Under the pieces are notes generated by a model. That model was not told where the DNA came from and did not search any database. It worked only from the letters and a program-made list of their open reading frames with translations. A stretch of DNA of 64,000 nt, taken from contig JADFUC010001610.1 of assembly GCA_019722365.1 (NCBI GenBank), positions 806,001 through 870,000 of the forward strand. Direction: 5' to 3'. Shown here piece by piece: positions 35,101-47,755 of the stretch. Each line of letters starts with the position of its first letter. Position 1 is the stretch's first letter. The stretch is from Lithospermum erythrorhizon (Eukaryota > Streptophyta > Magnoliopsida > Boraginales > Boraginaceae). The position numbers and the translations under genes are program-made.

Positions 35101-38100
35101 AGGATGAAATCTGCCATTGGTATTGGAACTCTTCTACAGGTTGAGAATTATACTTCCATTTTTTGTTTCCATCACTTTTGAATTAGCATTCATAAGTTAT
35201 AAAAGAAATTCAGGTGTCGCCATAAACCATGTACATTTCTCTTGGACTCACAAAGCTTACATTACTATACCTGTGATTGCTTCACAAGCCAAGCATCACT
35301 TTTTCAATCACTTCTTAAGGAGGCTCACCATGAGTTCAAGTGAGATCGGTTGTATCTGGCCTACTTGTGATAACAAGGAGGCTTTTTACAAATTGACCCA
35401 AGATGAACTGCAAAGACTATGTACCTACCTTTGTGATTGCTTATATAAGGTACATATTAAAGCTGTTCATTTTTTGTGATATGGTGAATGGGGTGGCCAT
35501 GTTGGATGGCTTAGGGTGAGGGCTAAAAGCATATTGAAAAAAATACAAACAAAAAATAACTATATTGAGCATTATGTTATGATTGGTTATTTCTCAACAA
35601 TACTTTGGTTCTGCCTTGATCCAATATTTATAAGTTTTTTGACCTACTTTTCCATAGGATGGTCTAGGTGATACAATAAGGGTTTCGCTTACTGAACCTC
35701 CAGAGTTGGAGATAGACCCCTGCCGAAGATTGGCAAACCTTGGTGCAAGAGCAGCTGAGCTCCAACAAGGGGTGGTAAGTTTTACCAGAAAAGACTTACT
35801 TTTGATTCATATACTTTCTGATTCTTTGTCATGAGCTCACAAAAGCCTATTGATGTCCATTTTTCACTTTGTCAGGCCCCCTTCGAAGAAAAACACAGAC
35901 ACTACTTCGATTTTCAGCGTAGAACTGGTCAATTGCCACTTCAGAAAGAGGTAAATTGTTTAAGTTCTAAGAGAGTATTATGATGTGCGACTTGTACATG
36001 TTGCATACTATACTTTAACTTTAACAGTTATATTAAACAACAATTGCAGGGTGAAGAGGTAGATTATCGTGGTGTCCTACACCGTGATGGTTCTGTTTTA
36101 ATGTCTGTTTCCCTGGATCAGTTGAAGGTTGTCCTCTACAATTTCAATTTTGAATAGTTTGAAACATTTTTCAATTTATTGTGTTTATTATATATATTCT
36201 AGTTCTAAAAAGTTGCAGTGTTTTGTGCTGCCAGACCCCTGAACTTCTGTACAAGTCGCTGGCTGCAAAGCTTGTTGTTGGAATGCCATTTAAGGTGCAC
36301 TCTTCTCTGAATTTAAATTATGTCATATATTTTATCATTTTTATGAGTTGCATTGTTTAGCATTGCATTTACTACTTTCAGGATCTGGCAACCGTGGACT
36401 CCATCTTGTTAAGAGAGCTTCCACCTGAAGATGATAAAGATTCTGTAAGTCCTCTTCCTGCTTGTTTATAATAATCTTTCATCCTTCATTTTCATCTATT
36501 CAGATTCTTAAACTATTATTTGGAGGACTGATGTATGCTTGATTCTGTTACTCTCTTGAGCAGCGGCTAGCACTTAAAAGGCTGATAGACATCAGTATGG
36601 GAGTTATAACCCCCCTGTCCGAGCAGCTGACAAAGCCATTACCTAATGCCATTGCCCTGGTAACACTCAAAGAATTGGCTACTGGTGCATACAAACTTCT
36701 GCCAGAAGGTATGGCAATTTTTGTGCGCGTCTTTCCAACTGTAATAACTGAGAAATATCAAGGCTAATTTGGAAACCTTTTCTTTACCAGGGACTCGCTT
36801 GGCCGTGTCTGTACGTGGTGATGAACCCCAAAATGAGTTGGATGTACTGAAGAATGTTGATGCTATTATGGTTCTTCATGATTTACCATATTCAGAGGAG
36901 AAGATTGGCAGAGTTCATTCAGCTAGGAGGTATATGCATTACCAAAAATCCTTTCTGTGTGTCTCAGTTTGTGGGGTTTAAAGAGAAAGGTTGTTTGATG
37001 TACACAGTATAGGAACATATATCTTTGCATAAAAGGAAAAAGAAACACAGCCCGAGGCATGGTTTATGAAAACTCTCTTTATATGTAGTATCCCGAGGCA
37101 TGGTTTATGAAAACTCTCTTTATATGTAGTATCCCGATATGATCTATTGTGTGTAGTCCTAGTTTGTTTTCCTGAAAGGGTTGGTTTCAAAAGAATTAAT
37201 CCGTGATCTCGGATCACACTAAGACAAGGCATACCAATTTGCGCTCCCCTGTTTAACTTCTAATATGGAGCCCAACACTTTCAACTTCAGTAAGAAAAGT
37301 GGGATGGTGTTGCCTCTAGATTGCAAAGCTTAGATTTGGTCGATGAGTCAATCTAAAGTAGAAGTCTACTATATGCTTTTTAACATCAATTGTTTGTTTG
37401 AATATCCGCAGGCTTTTTGAATACCTGTCAGAGAACTCCCTTAATTTCCCCGTGATTCATCACATACAGTTCCCAAAAAGTATTCACAGGTACAAAAAGA
37501 GTGGTCGATGAAGATTACAGATTTAATTGAATTCATAATAATACATCTTTTTGGTAGCAGAGATGGTTTAGTTATAAATGCTGGGAGCAATGCTGGTGCG
37601 CTTTTAGTTGATGGGCTAGGAGATGGTATTCTGTTAGAAGCTCCTGATCAGGACTTCGATTTCTTGAGAAATACATCATTTAATTTATTACAAGGTTGCA
37701 GGATGCGTAATACAAAGACGGTGAGTATCTTTGTTTTTCACCCTGCATAATATACTTAAATGATTAGTATTTAATGGAAAATATCAATTACGTACTGTTG
37801 ATTCTTAATGTTGGTCTCACCTCTACTTCAGGAATACGTGTCATGCCCTTCCTGTGGCAGGACTTTATTTGATCTTCAAGAAATAAGTGCACAAATTAGA
37901 GAAAAGACATCGCATTTGCCTGGAGTTTCTGTAAGCACAGAATCTTATGAACCTTAATTAATGGAACTCATAATCATTACTCGGTACATGTGAACCCACT
38001 GGTGATTGTTTTTGCGTTTCACCTTTTACTCTTGTGCAGATTGCGATCATGGGATGTATTGTTAACGGACCTGGAGAGATGGCTGATGCAGATTTTGGAT

Positions 38101-38399
38101 ATGTTGGTGGTTCCCCTGGAAAGATTGATCTTTACGTTGGGAAGGTCATTACTATTCTGTTTTCTTTCTTGGCAATCCATTTGGAATGTCTATTTCCTCG
38201 GACTCCTTTGAAAATTGCATGTGCATAGTTGTTGGTATCGATGTTGCTTTATATGCAAAACTGAAGACAGTTTGGTATTATGTTGCGTTTTTTGCAGACT
38301 GTTGTCAAGCGAGGCATTGCAATGGAGGGAGCGACTGATGCTTTGATCCAGTTGATCAAGGACCATGGCCGATGGGTTGATCCTCCCGCGGAAGAGTAA
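32146..38399 (+). CDS. HDS: 4-hydroxy-3-methylbut-2-enyl diphosphate synthase, chloroplastic (HDS, IspG/GcpE)
   Basis: HDS converts 2-C-methyl-erythritol 2,4-cyclodiphosphate to HMBPP, the penultimate step of the plastid MEP isoprenoid pathway. Nineteen coding exons join without a frame break to 737 aa, the size of plant HDS: 32146-32344, 32670-32827, 33494-33600, 33685-33785, 33859-33935, 34687-34806, 34909-35139, 35658-35774, 35876-35950, 36050-36127, 36235-36294, 36382-36444, 36564-36708, 36791-36929, 37412-37489, 37561-37720, 37832-37930, 38040-38144, 38298-38399. Residues 1 to about 60 look like a transit peptide. The TIM barrel follows ([33 protein letters not shown]), then the plant insert domain, then the iron-sulfur domain with Cys641, Cys644, Cys675 and Glu682 as 4Fe-4S ligands ([13 protein letters not shown]). 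All introns are GT..AG. Ferredoxin is the usual electron donor in plastids. It appears intact. Confidence 0.98.
32395..32520 (+). repeat. SINE-like fragment in HDS intron 1
   Basis: gtgataacaaggaggctgtt followed by tcactgacccaaga resembles the 3' half of plant Au-type SINEs, and recurs in intron 7 at about 35370-35405. A pol III box pair was not clearly seen. Confidence 0.35.
35330..35430 (+). repeat. SINE-like fragment in HDS intron 7
   Basis: Shares gtgataacaaggaggct and tgacccaaga with the intron 1 fragment, same orientation. The intron frame at 35117-35479 that covers it is not coding. Confidence 0.35.
37051..37137 (+). repeat. Perfect 41-bp tandem duplication in HDS intron 14
   Basis: Copies at 37051-37091 and 37092-37132, each starting cccgaggcatgg, are identical by eye and are followed by a further cccga. 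The near-perfect identity indicates a recent duplication. Confidence 0.9.
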
Positions 38400-40300
38400 A
38401 ATCAGTTGATGATAATGCTTAGGATGATATGTGAACAAGAGTGTAGAAAAAACAGGAATAATCAAGTTGTTATGTTCAAGAATTCATATTCATGATTCAA
38501 TACAGAATTACAGATATAGGAGTATATGTTATTGAATAATGACTTGCATACATGAATTGTTGTAATTCTTGTACCAATAAATGGCATTACTCTAAAATCT
38601 TGAAGCCGAATGTCACCTTGTCAAACAATGGTGATGTTCTAAACTATATGATACTACTTCCTTCATCGCAATTTAATTGATATTTTTCTTCAAAATGAAT
38701 AATCAACTCAGTTCCATGCAACTACGACTTTTTATCAAAATGTTGAACAATAAAATTTTACTCGAATAAGAAAAAAATTAAGTAAAAGTTTGAGTTTTAT
38801 GTGATTAGACAAATCTCATGGTTAAATTCAGACCGGTTCTTGTTCTCTAGAAAATGAAGAAAGTTACACACTAATTGATATACATGCATTAATATATATA
38901 TTATAGGTATATAATTAAAACTTTGTTGATGAGCGTTAGATGTCTGAATCGTCTTCTGTCTTATTTAAAATGACTTAACTGTAATATTTTATATTAAAGT
39001 TAATTTAATTTATATAGAAATTTTAAAGTTTTCATGTAGTAATATTAGTGGCATGTATATTATTGAGGTTTAAACAGCATTAAAAGGTATTAATAGAGAT
39101 ATAGTTTTTTTAAAAGGCGTATAAATACTATTAGAAAATTTGATTTTGATATAATTAGTTTGGGAGTACTTAATTAAAATTTGGAACGAAGGATATACAT
39201 TGTGTGGCTTTCTTTGACGGTTTTGGCGTATTAAAATTGAAGAATTTCGTAAAAAGATATTGATATTATTTAATTTTAATAAATATTATTGGTTGTTGGA
39301 AGAAGAAAAAATTAATTCCTATCATCTTCCTTAAAAAATGTTATGAGAATAATGGGGCACCTACCAAAAAAGGGTATAGAGTTCCAGCAAAGTTTCCCAT
39401 TAGGCTAAATTTTTATACCGATTGAGTATCGAAATGCGTTTAGAATAATCGCTTTCAAAAGCGTTTTAGCATTTGAATAAATGCGAAGGTGATTTTGGCG
39501 CTGAACTTTTGGAAAACGTATTTTTGTGGCACGAGAAGCAGTATAACGGGTAAATATAAGGGCAAAATAGATATGTTAAATATATTATCTTTAATAGTCG
39601 TTTTAAATAATAAGCAGCTTAATTGAATTCGATATTTAATACGTTAATCAGATTTTAATTAATTAAATCGGAAATAAATTATCTTGAAGCCTTCTCCTCA
39701 CATGCTTTGGAAAATTTATACCACCACCATCGCCTCTGTGTCCCGCCCCTTTACGCCATGAAATTTAGCCTTATTTTGGCTGGCAAAATAACGAGAACAG
39801 CAAGCTATAATTGTAAATTTATAATCAAACAAAAAAAAAGTGAAATCAAAGATAACTTTTTAATAAAATTACATTTATTAGGTAATGGTTCGGTGAAAAT
39901 GTTAAATTTCTATTATTAGGTATCTTGGAAGCTCTTTGGGTTTGGGTGAAATACATAAATAAGGCAACGATATTATATTCGTAATCGATTCATGAAATAA
40001 TGTATCTGATTTATGAGTGTCGTGATATAACCTATCAAGCTAATATTCACAATTACAATGTGTGAACACAATAATATTCATGATATACAATTACCGTCTA
40101 ATACATTTGTATTTTTTTTTATTAATGTACTATCAATGGAGTTAGATGATCATAGAGTCGTTGGTGATGATGATAGGGTCGGTTCGTTCCTAGCTAAGAA
40201 CAATACTATAATCTTGGTCGGTTCAAACTTATTGTTTAATAAAATGCTTTATTATATGATATACACAATAATCCTCAATCATTAACATCAACAATGCCCT
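38400..40300. other. Intergenic region between HDS and PIP2
   Basis: Begins with the HDS 3' untranslated region (aataaatgg near 38576 is a plausible polyadenylation element). A Stowaway-like start (actacttccttcatcgc) lies near 38656. The rest is AT-rich; frames at 39707-39919 and 40058-40285 have no recognisable content. Confidence 0.5.
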
Positions 40301-40310
40301 TTTAATCACA

Positions 40311-40396
40311 TATAAATTATCATCTCTACTCCTCAATTCATCATTCATAAAAAACCATTAGCTCCTTATTAAGTTGAATATCAAAAAAAAAAAAAA
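40311..40396 (+). promoter_or_regulatory. PIP2 TATA box and leader
   Basis: TATAAATTA at 40311 lies 86 bp before the ATG. The leader is pyrimidine-rich and then ends in a run of about 15 A directly before the start codon, a favourable plant context. Confidence 0.6.
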
Positions 40397-42654
40397 ATGA
40401 CAAAAGATGTGGAGGCAGCTTCACATGAACATGGAAGGGACTATCATGACCCTCCTCCAGCGCCTTTGATCGATTTCGATGAGTTGACAAAATGGTCATT
40501 TTATAGAGCCCTCATTGCTGAGTTTGTTGCTACACTTCTCTTCTTGTATATCACTGTCTTGACAGTTATAGGTTACAAGAGCCAGACGGACCCCCTTCAT
40601 GGCGGCGACGAGTGTGGTGGTGTTGGAATTCTTGGCATTGCTTGGGCTTTTGGTGGCATGATCTTCATCCTTGTTTACTGCACTGCTGGTATTTCTGGTA
40701 AATATAAAAGTTTATATATACATCTTTACAAAATATCAAACCCATATACTATTTAATGTGCCTTATTTTCGATTCTCATCAATAGTAAGGAGTATTTTAA
40801 GAATAAAAAAAAGAACTTAAGATGACCCAGCAATTAAGGAAGGTGGTGAATAATAAAAAAGAACATAAGATGTACTAAGGGAAGTGTTAAAAATATCACG
40901 GTTATATAGTGGTAGTATGACATATTGGATTCATTAGATGTTTATGTTCGATTCTCACTAATATCCATGAGCATTTAAATAGAATTTGAAAGGCTAAAAA
41001 TTGTAGCAATTATAGAGTGGCTAATATGATTTACGGGGGAGTATATGTTTATGGTGGAAAGTTACGGTTCGTGCTTTTTGACCGTTAATGATTCGTTAAT
41101 ATTGAAAATATAAATTATCTTATTTTTTTGATATATATTTCTTTTTTCTTTGGTACATTTTAGGTAATATGTCTTAATTTCTCAATAAAAATCATTAATG
41201 TCAATTATATAAGCATATTTTTAAGCTTTTTAAATGTCACGTACCAACTTGTTTAGCAATTTTTGTATACGTTTTAATTAAGTGAATAAAATAATTTTGA
41301 TGCCTTTTTTTTGAATTTTTTTAAACATATGCTTATTACTTAGGAATGAAATACGTTTTAGTAATGTGTATCGTTTTTACATGAAATTTCGTCACGTATA
41401 GATATTAATGAGCGTTAATGAGGCAGGTAATGGGTAATGAGGCAAGTAGCAGATTACATGTTATGGTTCGCTTGATATAAATGGACATGTAGATAGAGAA
41501 AAAACTAAAAAAAAATAAAAAATTGTGTAGTTATTATTTATTGGCACTTAGACTTCATGTTCGATTCTCACCAATATAAACAAGCATTTATAAGAAAAAA
41601 TTGTAGTGAAAAAAATACTCACAATTATCTACTAGTAGCTGCATTAAAATACCTTTGGTATGTTTAAACAGGTGGGCACATCAACCCAGCTGTGACATTT
41701 GGGTTATTTTTGGCAAGGAAGGTGTCCTTGATAAGGGCAATTGGCTACATGGTAGCTCAATGTCTTGGGGCAATTTGTGGAGTAGGGTTGGTTAAAGGGT
41801 TCCAGAAATCTCACTATAACCAATATGGTGGTGGAGCTAATGAGGTTGCCCATGGTTACACCATAGGTGTTGGATTAGCTGCTGAAATTATTGGTACATT
41901 TGTTTTGGTCTACACAGTTTTTTCTGCCACTGACTCTAAGAGAAGTGCAAGAGACTCACATGTCCCCGTAAGTTTTGTATTATCTACTCAATAAAATTGC
42001 ATGAATTACTTTCGTTTCAATTTAAACGACATAATAAATTCAATATATAACTAAGTTGCAAAATTACTCCGTTTTATCTATTGTCAAGAGACTCACATGT
42101 CCCCTTAAGCTTCATATTATCTACTCAATAGAATTGCATGAATTACGTTCGTTTCAATTCAAGTGACACAATAAATTCAATATATATGACTAAGTTGCGA
42201 TAAATAATACTCCGTACTATACATTATCTTATATTTGGACTCTAAATTAAAAGGTGTTGGCTCCACTTCCGATTGGATTTGCCGTTTTCATGGTTCACCT
42301 GGCCACGATTCCGATCACCGGTACTGGAATCAACCCTGCTAGGAGTTTTGGAGCCGCCGTGATCTTCAATAATGACAAGGCCTGGGATGATCATGTAAGA
42401 AATTTTTAGTAATGTACATGTCCAAATTAAAGTTCAATTAATTAATAATCCATTGATCATGTAATAAATTTTTAGATATGTAGATGTACAAAGTTCAATT
42501 AATTAAGTAATTGACATGTAACTGGTGATGTTAATTGCAGTGGATCTTCTGGGTAGGACCATTTGTGGGAGCTGCCATTGCTGCAATATACCATCAATTT
42601 GTTCTAAGAGCAGCAGCAATTAAGGCTTTGGCATCCTTCAGGAGTAGCGCTTAA
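40397..42654 (+). CDS. PIP2: Plasma membrane intrinsic protein, PIP2-type aquaporin
   Basis: Four exons (40397-40697, 41672-41967, 42254-42394, 42541-42654) give 283 aa, the usual PIP2 size. Six membrane helices with both NPA boxes: HINPAV (Asn105) and GINPARS (Asn226). The aromatic/arginine filter is Phe85, His214, Thr223 and Arg229, the water-selective set of PIPs. Gating residues known from spinach SoPIP2;1 are present: loop B Ser119 (RKVS), loop D His197 (RDSHVP) and C-terminal Ser278. The N-terminus is long-form for PIP2 relative to SoPIP2;1 (extended loop A with [12 protein letters not shown]), as in the PIP2;7/2;8 type. The protein moves water (possibly also small solutes) across the plasma membrane and would be regulated by phosphorylation and pH. 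Intron 1 (974 bp) contains repeat DNA. No defect seen; the member number is not assigned. Confidence 0.97.
41150..41290 (-). repeat. Dispersed repeat in PIP2 intron 1 (inverted relative to 29.3 kb)
   Basis: The reverse complement contains gctaaacaagttggtacg, cttatataattgacattaat and acctaaaatgtacc, matching 29330-29465. AT-rich and non-coding. Confidence 0.55.
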
Positions 42655-43449
42655 ATTTGCATTTTCCAAGTGTTTGCTATTTAAATTTTGAATAATTAAA
42701 GAAATTAAGATTGCATATTCTTCATCTCAACTTTGAAGATGCCCATTTTATTGGAGATGAATAAGTTGTAAAAGAAAACTTGTTTTTATTGTAGTAACTG
42801 CTTATTTATGTACTGTATTTTATATCATATTCAAGCAATTTAATTTTTTTTTTCTGTTTATTTGTTTATTGCACTTAATGACAAGATACAACGATGATTG
42901 TTCCATGTATTATTAAGAGTTAAATAGGATATCTATATTATTAAAAGGTTAAAAAATTATTGTTTGTCAATGCCATTCCTACTATTAAAAATAGCTTATA
43001 TAGAACTATTTTTATTATATTAATGCTTTTATTATTATCTAAGCTACATCTATATCAACCACTAAGATAGTTTAGTGATTATGGTATATTACTCATAAAG
43101 ATGATTTTCGAATTTGAATCCTTGGAATGACAAAATTAATAACACACTTATATACTAACTCTATTAAAAAAACTATTAAGATTAACAATTATATACTCTC
43201 CCATTCTTAAAATATCGTCCAGTAAATTTTTAAAAAAACTGATCATCAGAATTTGAAAAAAGTCAATATTTTTGAGGTGGAGGAGGAACAATGGCCTAAA
43301 CAACTCAATATTTCTTCCTTCAATATATACCTTTCATAACTAATACTACTGTATTAACTGTCTTTTAATATGGGACCGTCCAAGGGGAATATTAATGATT
43401 ATATATAATTTTGTCCTATATAGTATTGAGATAGATTTAGACATTGTCG
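42655..43449. other. PIP2 3' flank and AT-rich intergenic DNA
   Basis: Starts with the PIP2 3' untranslated region. The rest is AT-rich with no open frame or recognisable repeat. Confidence 0.5.
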
Positions 43450-44560
43450 AGAAGATTATGGAGAAGAATTCGAAAGTTATTATTCCAATTAAGGTTAAGA
43501 GTTATCTATTTTATTGTTAGATTAGTTTCATCAAGTTTATGTTTGATTGCTTTTGTAAATATAGAGCACTCTATTAATAATCACAACCACATTCATCAAT
43601 AAAATTTATATTAATATTTCATTTTTTTTATGATCTTTAATTCCTAAATTTAAATTTTGAGTCCGCTTCAAATTGTTTTTTCCTTTCTCTTCATTGAATT
43701 TATTCTGGTGTGACAGACTTTTTTATGTGAGGAGATTGCCGAACTAATAATACTTATACTGGTTGCTGGTTCATCAATGACTTTAAATCAAACTATTTTT
43801 TATTTATTTTTTAATTTTTTTTCTTGGTTTATATATTTATACTACCAGTTGAAATTTGCATTAGCAGCATCATCAGGAAGATTTAATAATACCCTGTGTC
43901 GATTTACTAGCCATGAGAAATTTTATCAATATGATGAATTTATGATTTGATATTTGAGTCTGTAGCAGTCTGAATAATCTCTTTTATTAAATTGTTGTTT
44001 TATATTTATTTTTGGGATTGGGATCTGCTTGATATCTTTGAGGCGGCTATTATTATTTTGGATATGGCGTAAATATGATAAAATATCGGAGAAATTGCTC
44101 ACTGTATTTTATTGTCTACATGATCCCCATAGGCATATTATGCAGCGGCAGTCCAATATCTGCTTATGCGAGTCTATACGCATATTAATAAAGCGAGTCT
44201 TATCTGTGAATCACAGGATCCGGCGTGATGTTGGAGATTTTTTATCTCACTTCGAGGTTGGCGGTTATGGCTAGATTGATGAATGCAACAATAATGGTTA
44301 TCTTGTACAAAGTTAGGCGTTCACGTTGTGCGTCTTTCGGCTTGAGGAGGGTGTTTAGAAATAGATCAGGGAATCAATATCAGGAAGATTGAAAGAAAGA
44401 ATTCGGAAGTTATTATTCCTATTAGGGTTAGGAATTATTTATTTTATTGTTAGACTAGTTTTATTAAGTCTAACTTTAGTGATTGCCTATAAATATATGT
44501 TATCCCTATTATAATTCCAACATATTATCCATCAATAAAATTTATATTAATATTTTAACA
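43450..44560. mobile_element. Candidate miniature LTR element (direct-repeat pair)
   Basis: 43450-43625 and 44375-44560 are diverged direct repeats sharing gaattcg.aagttattattcc, tattttattgttaga.tagtt and a longer perfect stretch around catcaataaaatttatatt. Their 3' ends look like LTR polyadenylation regions. The roughly 760 bp between them has no gene (frame 44029-44274 is unsupported). Size and layout fit a TRIM or solo-type non-autonomous LTR element, but a primer-binding site, polypurine tract and TG..CA ends were not found. Confidence 0.4.
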
Positions 44561-44569
44561 TATAATTAA

Positions 44570-46320
44570 TTGACGTTGGTGTCTATAGCCGTATAGGTTA
44601 TAATCCTGACATATTGATATTGACAACCACATTAAACACCCTGATCATCTTTTAAGTTGGCATTTGTGGTCTGGCTTAAAGGAGATGCCATTATCAATCA
44701 GTTTTTTGCTATAGAAGTATATGACTAATTATTCCAATTAAAGTTAAACATGTTAGGTAGTCACTAAGGTCTAATCTGTCTTATCATATGCTATCCGCTT
44801 TCTTAAAATATTTTTTGAGTGGTGAACTAATGGATCCACCTTATCTTGACATTTATTTGTACTTATGACTTGATTTTAGTTTTTTCTAACTTAGCGATAG
44901 AAATTATAAATTACGTCTGATATCAGAACCGATAATTAAATTAAGGTGAAATAAATGAAAGCGCAAAGCTCACGAAAAGAAGCGAAACATGTCTTGTCTG
45001 AGTACAACTACGTGAGCCAGTAAATGCTTCGTACGGATGTGCGTGGTCGTATGGCTGGCTGAAATCCGCCGAAGTGATGCCGCGCATGGTGAATGCTGGC
45101 GTATAATATATTCATACCTTCGGAAATCGATCCCGAAGCCTCTTAAATCCGGGGTTGGTCGGTAACCATTACGTCATTAGTCCACGTCCACGAGGTGTTT
45201 TGAGGTTGTTTGGTTGCTTAAGAATTATGACTTTTCAGTTTGATCGTCTGTCATCAATTAGTGATCAACCTCCTATGTGGCTAATACTTATAATGTTTCT
45301 ACTAGGCCGAATAACCTTAACATCAATCACATTTAGAAAATAATACATTTCGATCATATTCATTCAACCATTTTATTGTAAAATATATCTCAGTCTATCA
45401 TTTCCGTCCACTTTGTCAATAATAATATAACAATAACAATACCGATAATAATAATAGTCGTAACTTTAATTTCATCTAAATAAAAAATGTGTAATTTTTA
45501 AGGGATAAATGAGACGTGAATAAAATTATGGGAGGAAAAGTATATAAATTTGAACTTTATCACTTCTAATTTAGTTAAGAGAAATAAAATTAAGTTAAAA
45601 ATTTAACTTAAAAATCTATTAAGAATTTTGGCAACATCATATTTTATTCAGTACTTAAAATAATTACTTAACAAATAAACTTAATCAAAAAAGTATTAAA
45701 TTAATTAACTTTAAATTTTTAGAAGATTTAACAAACACCCCCAAGTGTAGGAGGAGCATCATTTGAAATAAATGAATTATTAAATTTTGAACTCATACAT
45801 TTCATGTACAGTATTTGATGTACAATATTTGATACTCTTCCATCTTATGAAAATTGTATACTGTCACTCGCATTCATTTCACATACCTTGTTTCATTTTG
45901 ACTATTTTTATATGATTTTTTCAAATAAATAAACTTTAACTATTATTAGAATGTTATGTCTTAAAAAAATTAAAATATTAAAACTAGACAATGTTCTTAG
46001 AATATTGAAAATATTATTTTGATATCATTGGAAAGGAACAATTGTCCAAGTTATTTTATGCAAGTGGGCTGGCCCATCTGCAGTTCGTTAATTAATGTTC
46101 TGAGTAGGCGATGGAGGTGGAGTTACGATTGGGCCGGATTGGATTGGATTCATTTGAATTAGTTCGTTTCGGGTTATTTGCGTTAGATTGAAGCCTGCGT
46201 GAGCCGTTGGCATTCTTAATGGGGTAAAATTGAAGGATTTTAAGCCGAAAAAAGTTAAAATGCATGTGCGTTAAATTCTGGTCGGTTGACGTTAAATTGG
46301 ATTCGTAGCGCGTTCGTTAG
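44570..46320. other. No recognisable gene
   Basis: Mixed AT-rich DNA. A CG-rich patch at 44950-45180 carries no open exon. Frame 45155-45343 is short and unsupported. Confidence 0.45.
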
Positions 46321-46339
46321 TGGTTCGTTAATGTAGCGG

Positions 46340-46450
46340 AGATCCGCTTAATTAAACCGGACGTCCGGTACACGATATTTTAGTTGGATTCACCTAGTCT
46401 TATTAGCGGACATCAACTTTGTCTTGATCCCGGACGTCCGGTATCTGATG
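46340..46450. repeat. GGACGTCC palindrome cluster
   Basis: ccggacgtccggta occurs twice (about 46358 and 46428), with gcggacatc and gcggagatccgc variants between. The same motif family builds the tandem repeat at 47.3 kb. Confidence 0.6.
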
Positions 46451-46459
46451 GATTGTAAG

Positions 46460-47250
46460 CGTCTTTGATAGCCGGATATCGGCACATTGTTACGACACCT
46501 ATTTATTATTCTCACCGATTAAGTTGCATTGAAATTGATTAAATATTTTTAGTATTTGCAAGTTATTTATTATTTACAATGACTCCCCATAAATAATTTG
46601 GAATATTAGGAGCTGGAGTGGTGGAACTTCTGATTAGCGTAAACATGTGAGCCACCGATAGACCCAATTTTAATAGTATAGTCACAGATGATGAGGATGC
46701 GAATGAGGGGAAAAAGTAGATTTAAGGCATCGAAAGACAAAAATAAGGTAGGAGATGAAAGCACGATATGTGAGGGAGAATGGGCGAGCTATGCAGAGCA
46801 AATTTTAGTTCAAAGAAAAAAAGACATCGTGGGTTTGGAAACCCCAATCGAAAAAATATGAAAACTACATGTATAATTTGTAAAACATATGGAATTCTTT
46901 GCAGAAGGTCGGGGCTTCGGCTTAGCGTGATAGAAGTTTGTGTGACAATTAAGGATTAGGGGCAGCCACAGAAAGAAAAGGATGTAAGATAAGGATGGAC
47001 TTATGGAATTGGACCTAAAAGATATGTTTGATGAAACAGTTATATCGGAAACGAAGACGCCAACTTGATGAAACGAAGGAATGGAAGAAGAAGATAACAA
47101 TGATTTTCTCTATTCGAGAAAGATAAGGTTAGATGAAGAATAAACTTGTACTTTGGTATTATGTTGATGATGTAAACTCTGGCCAGCAGTATAAGCGTGA
47201 GCGGCAATAAAAAAATAAGTTTATTTTTTTCATTTCATATTTATGATTAT
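46460..47250. other. No recognisable gene
   Basis: A 96-codon minus-strand frame (46810-47100) covers purine-rich DNA and has no recognisable motif. Confidence 0.4.
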
Positions 47251-47269
47251 CTTATAGTAAGTTTTGATA

Positions 47270-47565
47270 AATGGGGTGATATGGATGTCCTCACATTATA
47301 AAGTGGATGTCCATTCTTTGGTAATATACTTGGCCAGACGTCCGAAGCGAAAGCGGGCGTCGCCCACGACAACAGAGTCAACGAATTTGTTAATTTGAAG
47401 AGATGTCCGTTGGTCAGTTGCTTAAAGCGGACATCGATATTAATATACTTGGCCGGGGCGTCGATGGCCCCAGCGGGCGTCTTTGGCGATAAATCAGCGG
47501 TATTAATTTGAAGAGGGCGTCCGTTAACGAAAGCGGACATCCGTTTAATCCACGATTCGAGCCTT
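47270..47565. repeat. 119-bp tandem repeat with inverted GGACGTCC-like motifs
   Basis: aatatacttggcc begins near 47323 and again near 47442; each unit continues through a gacgtcc or gggcgtc pair, a ttaatttgaagag block and gcggacatc. An upstream partial copy lies near 47285-47318. A 111-codon minus-strand frame (47247-47582) runs through it and is treated as a by-product of the repeat. Confidence 0.7.
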
Positions 47566-47755
47566 ATACGCGGCTTGACCACAATACGTGATTTACGTTA
47601 AAGCTTTATTTTGCGCTTCAATGACAAAAAATTTCATATTTTCTCTACTTCTACTACAAAACTTCATCTTTTTTCTAGAGATTTAAGTATACAAAGTGTT
47701 ACATAATACTCAAATAATACATTTTCAAAATTTCACATTTTTCTAATTTATTTAA

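Noticed and set aside
35117..35479. 120-codon frame in HDS intron 7
   Set aside because: Intronic, covers a SINE-like fragment and a splice donor; HDS reads through without it.
47247..47582. 111-codon minus-strand frame as a gene
   Set aside because: It spans the 119-bp GGACGTCC-type repeat and mirrors its period.
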